DNA of 64,000 nt from CAVTSA01 sp963737225 (GTDB lineage: Bacteria > Chloroflexota > Dormibacteria > Dormibacterales > Dormibacteraceae). The position numbers and the translations under genes are program-made. The stretch is taken from contig CAVTSA010000015.1 of NCBI GenBank assembly GCA_963737225.1, forward strand, positions 1 through 64,000. Direction: 5' to 3'. Positions 51,465 to 59,860 of the stretch are shown here, piece after piece. Below the pieces are notes generated by a model. The model did not search any database and had not been told where the DNA came from. It saw only the letters and a list, made by a program, of their open reading frames with translations. Within the stretch, counting starts at the first letter, position 1. Each line of letters begins with the position of its first letter.

Positions 51465-52239
51465 GCTGGATCTCGCCGTGCTGGGGCCGAGCCAGGTCGA
51501 GCTCTGCTTCGGCGACCTCCCCCGGATGCCGGTCGCAGGCGAGGAGCTGTTCTCCTCGGGGCTCGCGGTGCGGCCGCTGGCTTCGGCGCTGACCGCCATC
51601 TGCGCGCACCGCCTGGGCTTGCGGACGGTCCTCGCCACCCCGCTCGGCAGCGACTTCCCGGGGCGTTACCTCCGGCATCTGCTGGAGGTCGAGCGGGTGC
51701 CGTGGCTGGGGCCGGAGGCGGTCCGGTCGGGCCTGGTGGTGGACTTCGGGGTCGACTGCGGGCCGGCCCTGCGGCTGACCACGAGTGAGCGCTGGGACGG
51801 CGCCTGGCCCGACATTCTGCCGCGCGCGGTTGCCGGGTCGCCGGCCTGGCTCGAGGATGTGCCGGTGGGTGTGCCTCGCTACCTGCTGCCGGTGGGGGAC
51901 GAGGAGTTGGAGCGGATCCGCGACCTGGAGGCCGTGTGCGTCATCGCGACCGAGAGCGCGGCGTGCCGGCTTGCCGGCTATGACGAGCTGGAGCTGGCGC
52001 TGAACGAGCTCGGCCGGCACTGGCCGACCGTGGTCGTGGACCGCGGCGAGGACGGCGTGGTGGCGGTCACCTCCGGCGCCACCGTCAGGCTCGACGGTGC
52101 GCCGCGCCCCCGGCACCTGCTGCGTATGAGCCATCCGCTGTTCGTCGCCGCCTACCTGTGGGGCGACGCCGAGGGGCTGGACCTGCTGGCGCGGCTGCGC
52201 TGGGCGATCCTCCACGCCGCCCGCGGGGACCTGCCCTGA
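51457..52239 (+). CDS. PfkB-like sugar kinase homologue without the catalytic motif
   Basis: A 260-residue ribokinase-fold protein. The start at GTG 51457 overlaps the GH4 stop (GTGCCTGA). LDLAVLGPSQVELCFGDLPR, LASALTAICAHRLGLRTVLA with PLGSDFPGRYL and VVVDRGEDGVVAVTSG follow the PfkB order. Where the DTxGAGD motif should be the sequence reads RPRHLLRMSHPLFVAAYLWG, so the catalytic Asp and anion-hole glycines are lacking. It may be a regulatory or sugar-binding partner of the next, intact kinase, whose ATG shares a base with its stop (TGATG). Confidence 0.78.
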   Translation: MPELDLAVLGPSQVELCFGDLPRMPVAGEELFSSGLAVRPLASALTAICAHRLGLRTVLATPLGSDFPGRYLRHLLEVERVPWLGPEAVRSGLVVDFGVDCGPALRLTTSERWDGAWPDILPRAVAGSPAWLEDVPVGVPRYLLPVGDEELERIRDLEAVCVIATESAACRLAGYDELELALNELGRHWPTVVVDRGEDGVVAVTSGATVRLDGAPRPRHLLRMSHPLFVAAYLWGDAEGLDLLARLRWAILHAARGDLP

Positions 52240-53219
52240 TGACGGCCCGAGTGGTGTGCATCGGCCCGGCGCCGCTGGACCTGGTCGTCGCCGGTCTCGA
52301 CCACCTCCCCGAGAAGGGCCGGGTGGCGAGCGGGGAGGCGATCCTGGCCAGCCCGGGAGGCATGGCCAACGTCGCCGTCGGGCTGGCGCGGCTGGGCCAG
52401 CCGGTGGAGCTGCTGAGCGCGATCGGCGACGACGGGGTGGGGGAGCAGCTGTGCGAGCTGCTGGAGGCGGAGGGGGTGCAGCTGCCGGAGCGCCGCACCG
52501 GCCGCGCCACGGACGTCACGCTCAGCCTGCCCAGCGCCGGCGATCGGGCGCTCGTCAGCTTCCAGAAGGCCGGGACGGTGGTGGCTCCGGACCCCGACTC
52601 GGACTACTGGAAAGGGGTCGCGGCGATCTGCGTCGATGTCGGCTGCGGCCTCGACCCGCGCCTGCGCCTGCTTGCCCGGCGCGGGATCCCGATCGTCGGC
52701 GACGCGGGGGAAGAGCGCGACGCGTTCTGCCGCTCGAGCTGCGTCGAGGCGCTGGGCGATGTGTCGGTGTTCCTCCCCAACGAGGCGGAGGCGCTCGCCC
52801 TGACGGGTGCGGCCGACGCCGAGGGGGCGCTGGAGCAGCTGCGCCGGCGGGCGGACATCGTGGTCGTCAAGCGCGGCGCCCGGGGAATCCTGGCGCAGCG
52901 CGGACCGGCTCGGGTCTCGGTCGCGGCGCCGCCCGCCGTCAGCGTCGACTCCACCGGCGCGGGCGACATCCTGGACGCGGGCTTCACGGTCGGCATGCTG
53001 CGCGGCCTCCAGCTGGCGGACGCCGCCGCCCTCGGCTGCCTCGTCGCCTCGGTCTCGGTGACCAGGCCCGGCAGCAGCTTGAGCGCCCCCACCTGGGCCG
53101 AGCTGGAGGCGTTCGTGCACGCACTCGAACCCGCGGACCGCGCCCACTGGGAGCCGGTGATGGCGCGCGCGCGAAGGCCGCACATCGCTAGCAAAGGGAG
53201 CTCATCCACCGCCGGATGA
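52239..53219 (+). CDS. PfkB-family carbohydrate kinase
   Basis: A 326-residue kinase. PGGMANVAVGLARLGQPVEL with SAIGDDGVGEQL is the first PfkB signature and SVDSTGAGDILDAGFTVGML the second, with the catalytic Asp. It phosphorylates a sugar or nucleoside; the GH4 gene upstream suggests a hexose or its derivative. The stop TGA lies inside a TCATCC/GGATGA hairpin. Third gene of a tight operon (overlaps of 8 and 1 bases). Confidence 0.9.
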   Translation: MTARVVCIGPAPLDLVVAGLDHLPEKGRVASGEAILASPGGMANVAVGLARLGQPVELLSAIGDDGVGEQLCELLEAEGVQLPERRTGRATDVTLSLPSAGDRALVSFQKAGTVVAPDPDSDYWKGVAAICVDVGCGLDPRLRLLARRGIPIVGDAGEERDAFCRSSCVEALGDVSVFLPNEAEALALTGAADAEGALEQLRRRADIVVVKRGARGILAQRGPARVSVAAPPAVSVDSTGAGDILDAGFTVGMLRGLQLADAAALGCLVASVSVTRPGSSLSAPTWAELEAFVHALEPADRAHWEPVMARARRPHIASKGSSSTAG

Positions 53220-53240
53220 CGTCGTTTCGCTAGCAGTGTG
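53181..53240. terminator. Compound hairpin between convergent genes
   Basis: CACATCGCTAGC and GCTAGCAGTGTG at the ends pair imperfectly, with AAA/TTT next to them; inside, TCATCC (53202-53207) and GGATGA (53214-53219) form a short perfect stem that includes the kinase stop codon. It lies 19 bases from the convergent Nramp-like gene's stop. Confidence 0.5.
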
Positions 53241-53258
53241 CGCTGATCGGGGGAGGGG

Positions 53259-54914
53259 TCAGTGGCCGGTGGCGAGCTGGACCGCGCGCACGAAGAGCAA
53301 GACCACGGACAGCCCGATGTACCCGGCCATGCCCCACATCAGCAGCCGGAGTCCAGGCGACCATTCCGGTCGCTGGAGCAGAGCCAGGGGCGGCATGCGC
53401 CACCGGTTCTTCTGCGCCGCCGTATAGACGCGCGCCGTTTCGGGCGGGCGCCGCCGGCGCCGCCACCAGAACCACCCCCCGCCGGCCGCCAGGCACGCGA
53501 CCAGGACCGCGCAGAGGACGATCAGCAGGATCGGGACGTCGATGTCCGGCACCACCGTCGTGACCACCAGGACCAGCGACAGGACCACCAGGAGCCCGAC
53601 GATCACGACTGCCAGGATGTTGAGCCAGAGCTTGTTGACCCAGGGTCCCAGGACCGCGGGATCGTTGCAGAGCAGCAGGAGAAAGACAACCGAGCTCGGC
53701 AGGATGATCCCGGCCAGCGCCTGGACCGCCTCCGTGATGAGACCCAGGGGCGCACTGGGGAGGAGGACGATCACCGCCGCCAGCCCGACCAGGCCGCCAT
53801 AGGTCAGGTAGAAGCCCTTCGCCTCGCCCACCGACCGGTTCAGCGAATGACGAAGCCCGAACACGTCGCCGAACGCGTACGAGGTGGCCAGCGTCACCGC
53901 CGAGGCGCCGATGATCGAGGCGTCGAGCAGCACCACAGCCCAGATCGCCCCCACCCAGCGGCCGAAGCGATCCGCGATCCCCTCGGCGGTCCCCAGGGCG
54001 TCGGTGAACTGGCCGAAGGCCTGGGTTCCCTGGAAGGTAGATGCGGTCGCGATGATGATGCAGGTCGCACCGAGCACCACCACGAAGGCGCCGACGATGG
54101 TATCGGTCCGCTCATAGGGCAGCCAGCGCGGCGTGATCCGTTTGTCGATTACGTTCGATTGCTGAAAGAAGAGCTGCCAGGGGGCGACGGTGGTACCGAC
54201 GATCTGGATGATCAGCAGCATTGCCGCCGAGGTGACGCCACCCTGGATGCCCGGAACGACCAACCCGCGCCCGGTGGCAGCGAGATCGGGATGGGTGAAG
54301 ATGGCGAGCGGCACCAATCCTAAATTCAAGAAGAGCAGCAGGAACATGAAGCGCTCCCACCGCTGGAAGTTTCCCGACATGGTGATCCCGACCAGGAACA
54401 CCGCCGCGAGCGGGACCACGAGGTACCGGCTGATCCCGAAGAACTCTGCCGCGAGCGCGATCCCGATGAACTCGGTGGCGATGGTGAGGAAGTTGAGCAG
54501 GAAGAGGCCACCGACGCTGAAGAGGCCCCAAAACCGGCCGAAGCGTTCGTTGATCAGCTTCGCGTAGCCGACGCCGGCGACCGCCCCCAGCCGGACCGCC
54601 ATCTCCTGGTTCACGATCAGAACCGGGATCAAGAGCACCAAGACCCAGAGCAGCGAATATCCGTAGTTCTGCCCGGCCTGGGCGTACGTCGCCATGCCCC
54701 CGGCGTCGTTGTCGCCGATCATGACGATGAGTCCAGGGCCCATGATCGCGGCCAGCGCCAGCGCCCGCTGCCGCCACGTGCGCCGCTCGCCCTCTCGGGG
54801 CGCTCGGACCGTGCCCAGGGCGCCGTGGATCTCGTCGACGACCTGCAGCTCGTTGCCGCGCCTGGTTACTCGGCGGCGCCGGATCTCCTGCCGGGTGGGG
54901 TTGCGCTGCTGCAT
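53259..54914 (-). CDS. Nramp-related divalent metal (probably Mg2+) transporter
   Basis: A 551-residue membrane protein with a soluble N-terminus of about 50 residues and about 11 helices. Canonical Nramp has DPGN in helix 1 and MPH in helix 6. Here helix 1 reads IVMIGDNDAGGMATYAQAG and helix 6 IVGTTVAPWQLFFQQS, so the Met ligand that favours Mn and Fe is Ala. This fits the Nramp-related magnesium transporter (NRMT) branch, in which that Met is lost. The gene follows by 31 bases one for a soluble MgtE-type magnesium-sensor protein, which supports Mg2+. A short basic segment (WWRRRRRPPE) follows the late helices. Confidence 0.85.
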   Translation of the reverse strand: MQQRNPTRQEIRRRRVTRRGNELQVVDEIHGALGTVRAPREGERRTWRQRALALAAIMGPGLIVMIGDNDAGGMATYAQAGQNYGYSLLWVLVLLIPVLIVNQEMAVRLGAVAGVGYAKLINERFGRFWGLFSVGGLFLLNFLTIATEFIGIALAAEFFGISRYLVVPLAAVFLVGITMSGNFQRWERFMFLLLFLNLGLVPLAIFTHPDLAATGRGLVVPGIQGGVTSAAMLLIIQIVGTTVAPWQLFFQQSNVIDKRITPRWLPYERTDTIVGAFVVVLGATCIIIATASTFQGTQAFGQFTDALGTAEGIADRFGRWVGAIWAVVLLDASIIGASAVTLATSYAFGDVFGLRHSLNRSVGEAKGFYLTYGGLVGLAAVIVLLPSAPLGLITEAVQALAGIILPSSVVFLLLLCNDPAVLGPWVNKLWLNILAVVIVGLLVVLSLVLVVTTVVPDIDVPILLIVLCAVLVACLAAGGGWFWWRRRRRPPETARVYTAAQKNRWRMPPLALLQRPEWSPGLRLLMWGMAGYIGLSVVLLFVRAVQLATGH

Positions 54915-54945
54915 GGTAAGGACCCCTCTCCCGTGGACACCCGCC

Positions 54946-56376
54946 CTATCCCTCCGATTCCTGCCGCCGCCGCCAGTCGTCCGGGATCAGCAGCTCGAGG
55001 ATGTCGTCCACCGAGATCGCACCGACCAGGTGGTCGTTCTCGTCGACCACCGGCGCTGCCGTGAGGTTGTAGTCGCTCATCAGAAGAGCAACGTCCGAGA
55101 GGTCCGCATCCGCCCTGACGCGCGCCTTGACCAGGCCCGGGAGGTCACCGGCGGTCTGCCCGGCACCGGCCCGGAGCAGGTCGGAGGCGCCGATCCCCCC
55201 CAGCAGGGTCCCGTCGTCGGCGATCACGAAGATGTCCCCGACCAGCTGGGGTGGGACATCGTCCGACGCCGCCCGCACCGCCTGGATCGCGTCCGTCGCG
55301 CCGGCGGACGCGGGGATCGAGATGACGTCCGGGCTCATCATGCCCCCCGCCTGCTCAGGGTTGTACTCGAGAAGGTGACGGAGCTTGACCTGGCGATCCT
55401 TGGGCAGCGCCGCCAGCACGCCTGCGCGCCGCTCCTGGGGGAGGTCGGTGAGCAGGTCGGCGGCGTCGTCGAGCTGCATGTCGTCGAGGACCGCCGCGGC
55501 CTCCTGGTCCGACCGATCCCGCAGGAACTCCCTCTGGTGCTCCGGGTCCAGCTCTTCGAACACGTCCGCCGTCAGCTCGGCGTCCCGCTGGACCGCGCCC
55601 AGGATCTCCTGGCCTTCCTCATGGGAGGCGCGCTCGACCAGGTCCGCGATCTGCGCCGGGTGGAGCCGGTTGAGTCGCTGCAACGGCATCAGGAGGCGGG
55701 CGGTGGGGACGTGACCGACGAAGGGCTCGATGTCGGCCCAATCCACCAGGGCGGCGTGAGGTTGGTTCCCGGAACCGGTGCGGTTGAACAGCCCGTTGAA
55801 CAGGCCCGGCCGCCCGGGATCGACTCCGGCCAGCCGCCAGGCGTCACCGACGTGGGCGAGGGCCAGATTCTCAGCCGTGATCAAGCGCGCCTTGGTCACG
55901 TCGATCATGCGCCGGCCGAGTACGTCCTCGGCCAGCAGCACCTCTCCCTCACGGCGCTCGAACGCCCGCTGGTCGAGCATCTGGCCCTGCAGCTTGGCCT
56001 CGCCCGGCCGGAGCTCGGTGATCATGTCCATCGGGACGAAGAGGTTGCGGCCTCCGAGCTCGATCACGAGCCCTTTGACGCGTGGGTAGCCGGTATCGCT
56101 GAAGCGGCAGACCGTGTCCACGATCCGGCCCAGTCGCTCCCCCTGAGGACCCATGACGGGGGCATGCAGGATCGATCGCAGCATCAGCAACGGCTCGGTG
56201 GGCTGCAGACGCGGCCGGGCGCGATCCTCACCGGCGGTCCGATCGTGCTGATCCGGGCTCATCTGCTGGCTCCGCGATGAGGCGCCCGACGGGCTGCGCC
56301 CCGTCAGCAGCGCCACTCCGGTGGCATCCTCCTGCCGGGCGGGCGAAAGCCGCCCGGCCGGAATCCGTGTTTCCAT
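54946..56376 (-). CDS. Soluble MgtE N-domain plus CBS-pair protein with PRC-barrel-like start
   Basis: A 476-residue protein without membrane helices. After a polar start (to about residue 60) come a PRC-barrel-like unit (PVMGPQGERLGRIVDTVCRF, GLVIELGGRNLFVPMDMI), an MgtE N-domain of helical repeats (LLMPLQRLNRLHPAQIADLV, LQLDDAADLLTDLPQERRAG-like, EYNPEQAGGMMSPD) and two CBS domains ending VVDENDHLVGAISVDDILEL. In MgtE these parts sense Mg2+ and gate the channel; here the channel is missing. GAGGAG six bases before ATG 56376 sets the start. The Nramp-like gene follows in the same operon, so this may gate or tune it. Confidence 0.87.
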   Translation of the reverse strand: METRIPAGRLSPARQEDATGVALLTGRSPSGASSRSQQMSPDQHDRTAGEDRARPRLQPTEPLLMLRSILHAPVMGPQGERLGRIVDTVCRFSDTGYPRVKGLVIELGGRNLFVPMDMITELRPGEAKLQGQMLDQRAFERREGEVLLAEDVLGRRMIDVTKARLITAENLALAHVGDAWRLAGVDPGRPGLFNGLFNRTGSGNQPHAALVDWADIEPFVGHVPTARLLMPLQRLNRLHPAQIADLVERASHEEGQEILGAVQRDAELTADVFEELDPEHQREFLRDRSDQEAAAVLDDMQLDDAADLLTDLPQERRAGVLAALPKDRQVKLRHLLEYNPEQAGGMMSPDVISIPASAGATDAIQAVRAASDDVPPQLVGDIFVIADDGTLLGGIGASDLLRAGAGQTAGDLPGLVKARVRADADLSDVALLMSDYNLTAAPVVDENDHLVGAISVDDILELLIPDDWRRRQESEG

Positions 56377-56689
56377 TGTGCGCTCCTCTCGGCTATGGGA
56401 TTCGCTCTGACGTTCGCGACCCACGCCTCCGGAGGGCCGCTCTTACGAGCGGGTCAACCGGCGCACGCGAGGTCGCGGCGGGTACTGGCAGGGCCAGGTT
56501 CCACGCAGGACCTCCTCTTCATGCGGATGCCACCGGGGCGCGCCAAGGCGTGCCGCACCGGCGGCGGACGGCGCAAGTATAAAGCCAGCTTTGGCACGGC
56601 CCTGGAAGAGTGAGTGAATGTGCCAAAGCTGGCTTTAGGTGCCGCGGTCCCAAGGACCCTCTTCCCATCGGGGTCCCGGCCATCTCATC
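56377..56689. other. Divergent intergenic region with a long hairpin
   Basis: No gene seen between the MgtE-domain gene and the acyl-CoA synthetase gene. It holds both promoters and the hairpin at 56580-56637. Confidence 0.5.
56580..56637. repeat. Perfect 18 bp inverted repeat in a divergent promoter region
   Basis: TAAAGCCAGCTTTGGCAC (56580-56597) and GTGCCAAAGCTGGCTTTA (56620-56637) are perfect complements with a 22 base loop. It ends 52 bases before the acyl-CoA synthetase start. The neighbours diverge, so it is not a simple terminator; it could be an RNA hairpin in the leader, an operator pair or a small RNA. Confidence 0.75.
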
Positions 56690-58429
56690 ATGGTCGGCAT
56701 GACCGCCTCCGTCGCCGAACGCCGGGCCGCCCTCGAAGCGAGCCTCCCGGACTGGCCGTCGCTCACGTATCCGACCCTCCTGCGGCGCAACGTGGAGCTT
56801 TATGGCGACCGTCCGGTGGTGCTGACCGACCGCCGGAGCCTCACCTATCGTGAGCTCTGGGCGGAGGCGCGGACACTGGCCAAGGGCCTGGTCGCGATCG
56901 GGGTCGAGCCCGGCGATCACGTGGCGATGGTGATGGCCAACCACGCCGAGTTCGTGGTCCTCCAGTTCGCGGTGGCCTGCGCGGGTGCGGTCAACGTGCC
57001 GTTCAACTTCCGCCTCCAGCGGGAGGAGCTGGGCTACGTGATCGGCCAGTCAAAGGCGACCTGCCTGATCACGATGGATGCGTTCGGCGACCACGACTAC
57101 CTGGACCTGCTGGACCGGATCGCGCCGGGATGGGAGAGCCGCCCCGAATCCACGTTCCCCGACCTCCGTCAGGTGATCACGTTCTCGGCCGAGCGGACCG
57201 GCCCCGCGCGGGCCGGCGTCCTCTACCTGGATGGTCTCGCCGAGCGTGGGCGCGAGGTGGACGACGCCGAGATCGACCGCCGCATCGAGGCCGGGCGGGC
57301 GACGGACGTGATCTGTCTCATGTACACGTCGGGAACCACGGGGTTCTCGAAGGGCGCGATGCTGACGCACGACAACTTCCTCCGCTGTGCGTTCGCGTCG
57401 GCACGGATCCGCGCACTCGAGGACGGCCGTCGCATCCTCTTCGCGCTGCCTCTCTATCACGTCTTCGCGTACGCGGAAGGGTTGACGGCGGCGTTCTGGG
57501 TCGGCGGCGCCATCGTTCCGCGCCTGGTCTTCGATCCGGAGGACACGTTCACCGCGATCGAGCGATTTCGAGCTCAGGAGGCCCTGTTCGTTCCCACCAT
57601 GGCGCTCGTCCTGGTGGAGCACCCGGCTCGCAAGGACCACGACCTCTCGTCTCTGTACGCGGTGATGACCGCGTCCGCGCCCGCGCCGGTGCGGCTCTGG
57701 GAGCAGGTCAAGGCGGAGCTTGGGGTGGAGGAGGTGGTGACCGCCTACGGCCAGACCGAGGTGACCGCCGCCACCACGTACACGATGCCCGACGATCCCC
57801 TGGAGCTGGCCTCGGTGACTGTGGGCCGGCCCAAGGAGGGCGGCGTGGCGGGGGATCCGGCTCTGGGCGGGATGGTCTGCGTCTACAAGACGATCGACCC
57901 GGTGACGCTGGAGGACCTTCCCGCGGGCGCCGAGGGCGAGCTGGCGGTGGCGGGGCCGCAGCTGATGAGGGGGTACTTCGACAAGCCGGAGGAGACGGAG
58001 AAGGTCTTCCTCCCTGGCAGGTGGATGCGCAGCGGGGACCTGGGCGAGGTCCGGGCCGACGGCTACCTGCGCCTCACCGGCCGGTCCAAGGAGCTCTACA
58101 AGCGCGGCGCCGAGCTGGTCGCACCGAAGGAGGTCGAGATTCTCCTCGACCGCCGCCCTGACGTGCTTCAGTCCTACGTGGTCGGCGTCCCCGACGAGCT
58201 GTGGGGAGAGGTGGGCTGGGCGTTCGTGGTCCCCGCCGCCGGCCGGCACCCGACGGAAGCGGAGCTCCTGGCCGACTGCCGCGAACACCTGGCCCGGTTC
58301 AAGGTCCCCGAGCACGTCGAGTTCATCACCGGCCAGGAGCTGCCCCTCACCGGCTCCGGCAAGGTGCAGAAGTTCAAGCTCGCGGAGCGTGTGGCCGAGC
58401 GGCGGCGGCGGGAGACCGCGACCCCGTAG
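56690..58429 (+). CDS. Acyl-CoA synthetase (AMP-forming)
   Basis: A 579-residue adenylate-forming enzyme. The AMP-binding P-loop is LMYTSGTTGFSKGAMLTHDN, then ALPLYHVFAYAEGLTAAFWV, EEVVTAYGQTEVTAATTYTM, MRSGDLGEVRADGYLRLTGR and the C-terminal Lys in LPLTGSGKVQKFKLAE. It activates a carboxylic, likely fatty, acid with ATP and CoA; the exact acid is open. ATG 56690 or 56699 could be the start; neither has a strong site. It is convergent with the oxidase cluster over a palindromic repeat. Confidence 0.92.
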   Translation: MVGMTASVAERRAALEASLPDWPSLTYPTLLRRNVELYGDRPVVLTDRRSLTYRELWAEARTLAKGLVAIGVEPGDHVAMVMANHAEFVVLQFAVACAGAVNVPFNFRLQREELGYVIGQSKATCLITMDAFGDHDYLDLLDRIAPGWESRPESTFPDLRQVITFSAERTGPARAGVLYLDGLAERGREVDDAEIDRRIEAGRATDVICLMYTSGTTGFSKGAMLTHDNFLRCAFASARIRALEDGRRILFALPLYHVFAYAEGLTAAFWVGGAIVPRLVFDPEDTFTAIERFRAQEALFVPTMALVLVEHPARKDHDLSSLYAVMTASAPAPVRLWEQVKAELGVEEVVTAYGQTEVTAATTYTMPDDPLELASVTVGRPKEGGVAGDPALGGMVCVYKTIDPVTLEDLPAGAEGELAVAGPQLMRGYFDKPEETEKVFLPGRWMRSGDLGEVRADGYLRLTGRSKELYKRGAELVAPKEVEILLDRRPDVLQSYVVGVPDELWGEVGWAFVVPAAGRHPTEAELLADCREHLARFKVPEHVEFITGQELPLTGSGKVQKFKLAERVAERRRRETATP

Positions 58430-58451
58430 GCAGGTGCCATCAGACGGGCCG

Positions 58452-58501
58452 TTGGTGCACCAATCAGTCGGGAGCTCCGAGGTGGGCGGTTGGTGCACCA
58501 A
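58452..58501. repeat. Paired TTGGTGCACCAA palindromes, locus 2
   Basis: TTGGTGCACCAA occurs at 58452-58463 and at 58490-58501. The second sits in a longer near-perfect palindrome, GGGCGGTTGGTGCACCAATC-GCCC. As at 40421-40476 the pair lies between convergent gene ends, with TGGGCG before the second copy in both loci. Confidence 0.78.
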
Positions 58502-58536
58502 TCGCCCTCATTCCCGCACCCGGCGCGGTGTCAGCT

Positions 58537-59181
58537 CTAGGCGGTGACCGCCAGATAGAGGATCCCGAACAGGAAGATCCAGACCACGTCCACGAAGTGC
58601 CAGTAGAGCGTCGCCGCCGCGGGGCCGACATGGTGCTCGGGCGTGAACTGACCTTTCAAGGAGCGGCCAACCATCAGGCTGATGAAGAGGAGCCCCCCGA
58701 AGACGTGGGCGCCGTGGAAGCCGGTCATGATGAAGAACGCGCTGCCGAACAGGTTCGTGGTGTTACCCAGCTCGAGCTTCGAGGTCGCGAACTCGAAGAC
58801 CTGACCCATCTCGAAGAACAGGCCCAGGATCACCGTCGAGGTGATCAGCAGGTACCACCGACGGCGGTTCCCGACCGAGAGCGACTCGGTGGCGAAGTGA
58901 CAGGTGACACCCGAGAAGATCAGGATGAAGGTGTTGAAGAACGGGATCGGGAACCAGTGCACGGGCACCGTCCCGGCGGGCGGCCACCCCAGCGGGTGTG
59001 ACCCGAACATATAGAAGTAGACGGAGAACAGGGCCCCGAAGAACATCACCTCGCTGGAGAGGAAGATGTACATGCCCATCATGGGCACGCCCATCACGGG
59101 ATGCTCGGGCTCGTCCTCCACATGGCGCGGGGCGACATGCTCCTGCTCGGCAGTCTCCTCCGGCGCATGAACAATCGCCAC
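58537..59181 (-). CDS. ctaE: Cytochrome c oxidase subunit III
   Basis: A 214-residue membrane protein. MGVPMMGMYIFLSSEVMFFG begins the helical core and GFHGAHVFGGLLFISLMVGR with LYWHFVDVVWIFLFGILYLA ends it, all typical of haem-copper oxidase subunit III; the Glu of SSEVMFF is the conserved lipid-side acid. It supports proton pumping and stability of the subunit I. It follows by three bases the zinc-ribbon protein gene, on the strand opposite to subunits I and II. Confidence 0.93.
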   Translation of the reverse strand: MAIVHAPEETAEQEHVAPRHVEDEPEHPVMGVPMMGMYIFLSSEVMFFGALFSVYFYMFGSHPLGWPPAGTVPVHWFPIPFFNTFILIFSGVTCHFATESLSVGNRRRWYLLITSTVILGLFFEMGQVFEFATSKLELGNTTNLFGSAFFIMTGFHGAHVFGGLLFISLMVGRSLKGQFTPEHHVGPAAATLYWHFVDVVWIFLFGILYLAVTA

Positions 59182-59184
59182 CGG

Positions 59185-59715
59185 CTACTTCTCCTCTCTG
59201 CTTTCCGCCGCGTGGGCATGCTCGCCGCCCCCGCCGTGTCCGCCGCCCACCGACTCCTCGTACATCCGGGTGTCTTCGAACACCACCCAGCCGACGATCC
59301 CGATCAGCAGCACCACGCCGCCCAGGATCCCGAGGCCGATGCGCCAGCCGCTGGGAAACGGGACCAGCGCCAGGAAGAGGAAGAGGAATCCGACGCAGAT
59401 GGGAAACGGCCAGCTGCTCCGCGGGAACAGGTGAATGCCGAGCTCGTGGGCCCGCGCCCGGTCGTCGAGCACGACCTCGTCAGGTTCGGGTGGCGGGCAC
59501 TCGAGGTCGAACCGCCGCGCGGCGATGCGGTCCGGGTCGTGGTCGCGCCAGGCGATGAACGCCGCGGTGGCGTACTCGCCGCTCGGCCAGAGGCCGTAAG
59601 CGCAGTTGTGGCAGTACTGGAGGAAGCGCGGCGTCACCAAGCTGCAGTTGGGGCAATCGATCGCCATCGCGGGATTGCTCACGTCGACAAAACTGGGCTT
59701 GGCTGCAGGTGCCAC
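59185..59715 (-). CDS. Zinc-ribbon membrane protein of the oxidase cluster
   Basis: A 176-residue protein. Near the N-terminus a CPNCSLVTPRFLQYCHNC zinc ribbon (C-x2-C then C-x2-C) is visible; two helices follow (WPFPICVGFLFLFLALVPF and IGLGILGGVVLLIGIVGWVV), then a His/Gly-rich tail (GGGHGGGGEHAHAAE). ATG 59667 (MAIDCPNC) is a possible shorter start. Its size and place resemble the small subunit IV of actinobacterial oxidases, but the zinc ribbon is unusual and the His-rich tail could hold copper. Function unknown; co-transcribed with subunit III. Confidence 0.75.
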   Translation of the reverse strand: MAPAAKPSFVDVSNPAMAIDCPNCSLVTPRFLQYCHNCAYGLWPSGEYATAAFIAWRDHDPDRIAARRFDLECPPPEPDEVVLDDRARAHELGIHLFPRSSWPFPICVGFLFLFLALVPFPSGWRIGLGILGGVVLLIGIVGWVVFEDTRMYEESVGGGHGGGGEHAHAAESREEK

Positions 59716-59860
59716 TGGCCTGGATTCTAGCGCCTCCCTCGAGAGCGCGCCTCGGGCCCCGGAGGCTCACCGGATGCCTGCGGCGCCCGTCGTCGATACA
59801 TGAACGGCGGATGAATTCGGCCCTCCGGCCGATCTCGGGGCCCGATCTATACTGCTCGGC

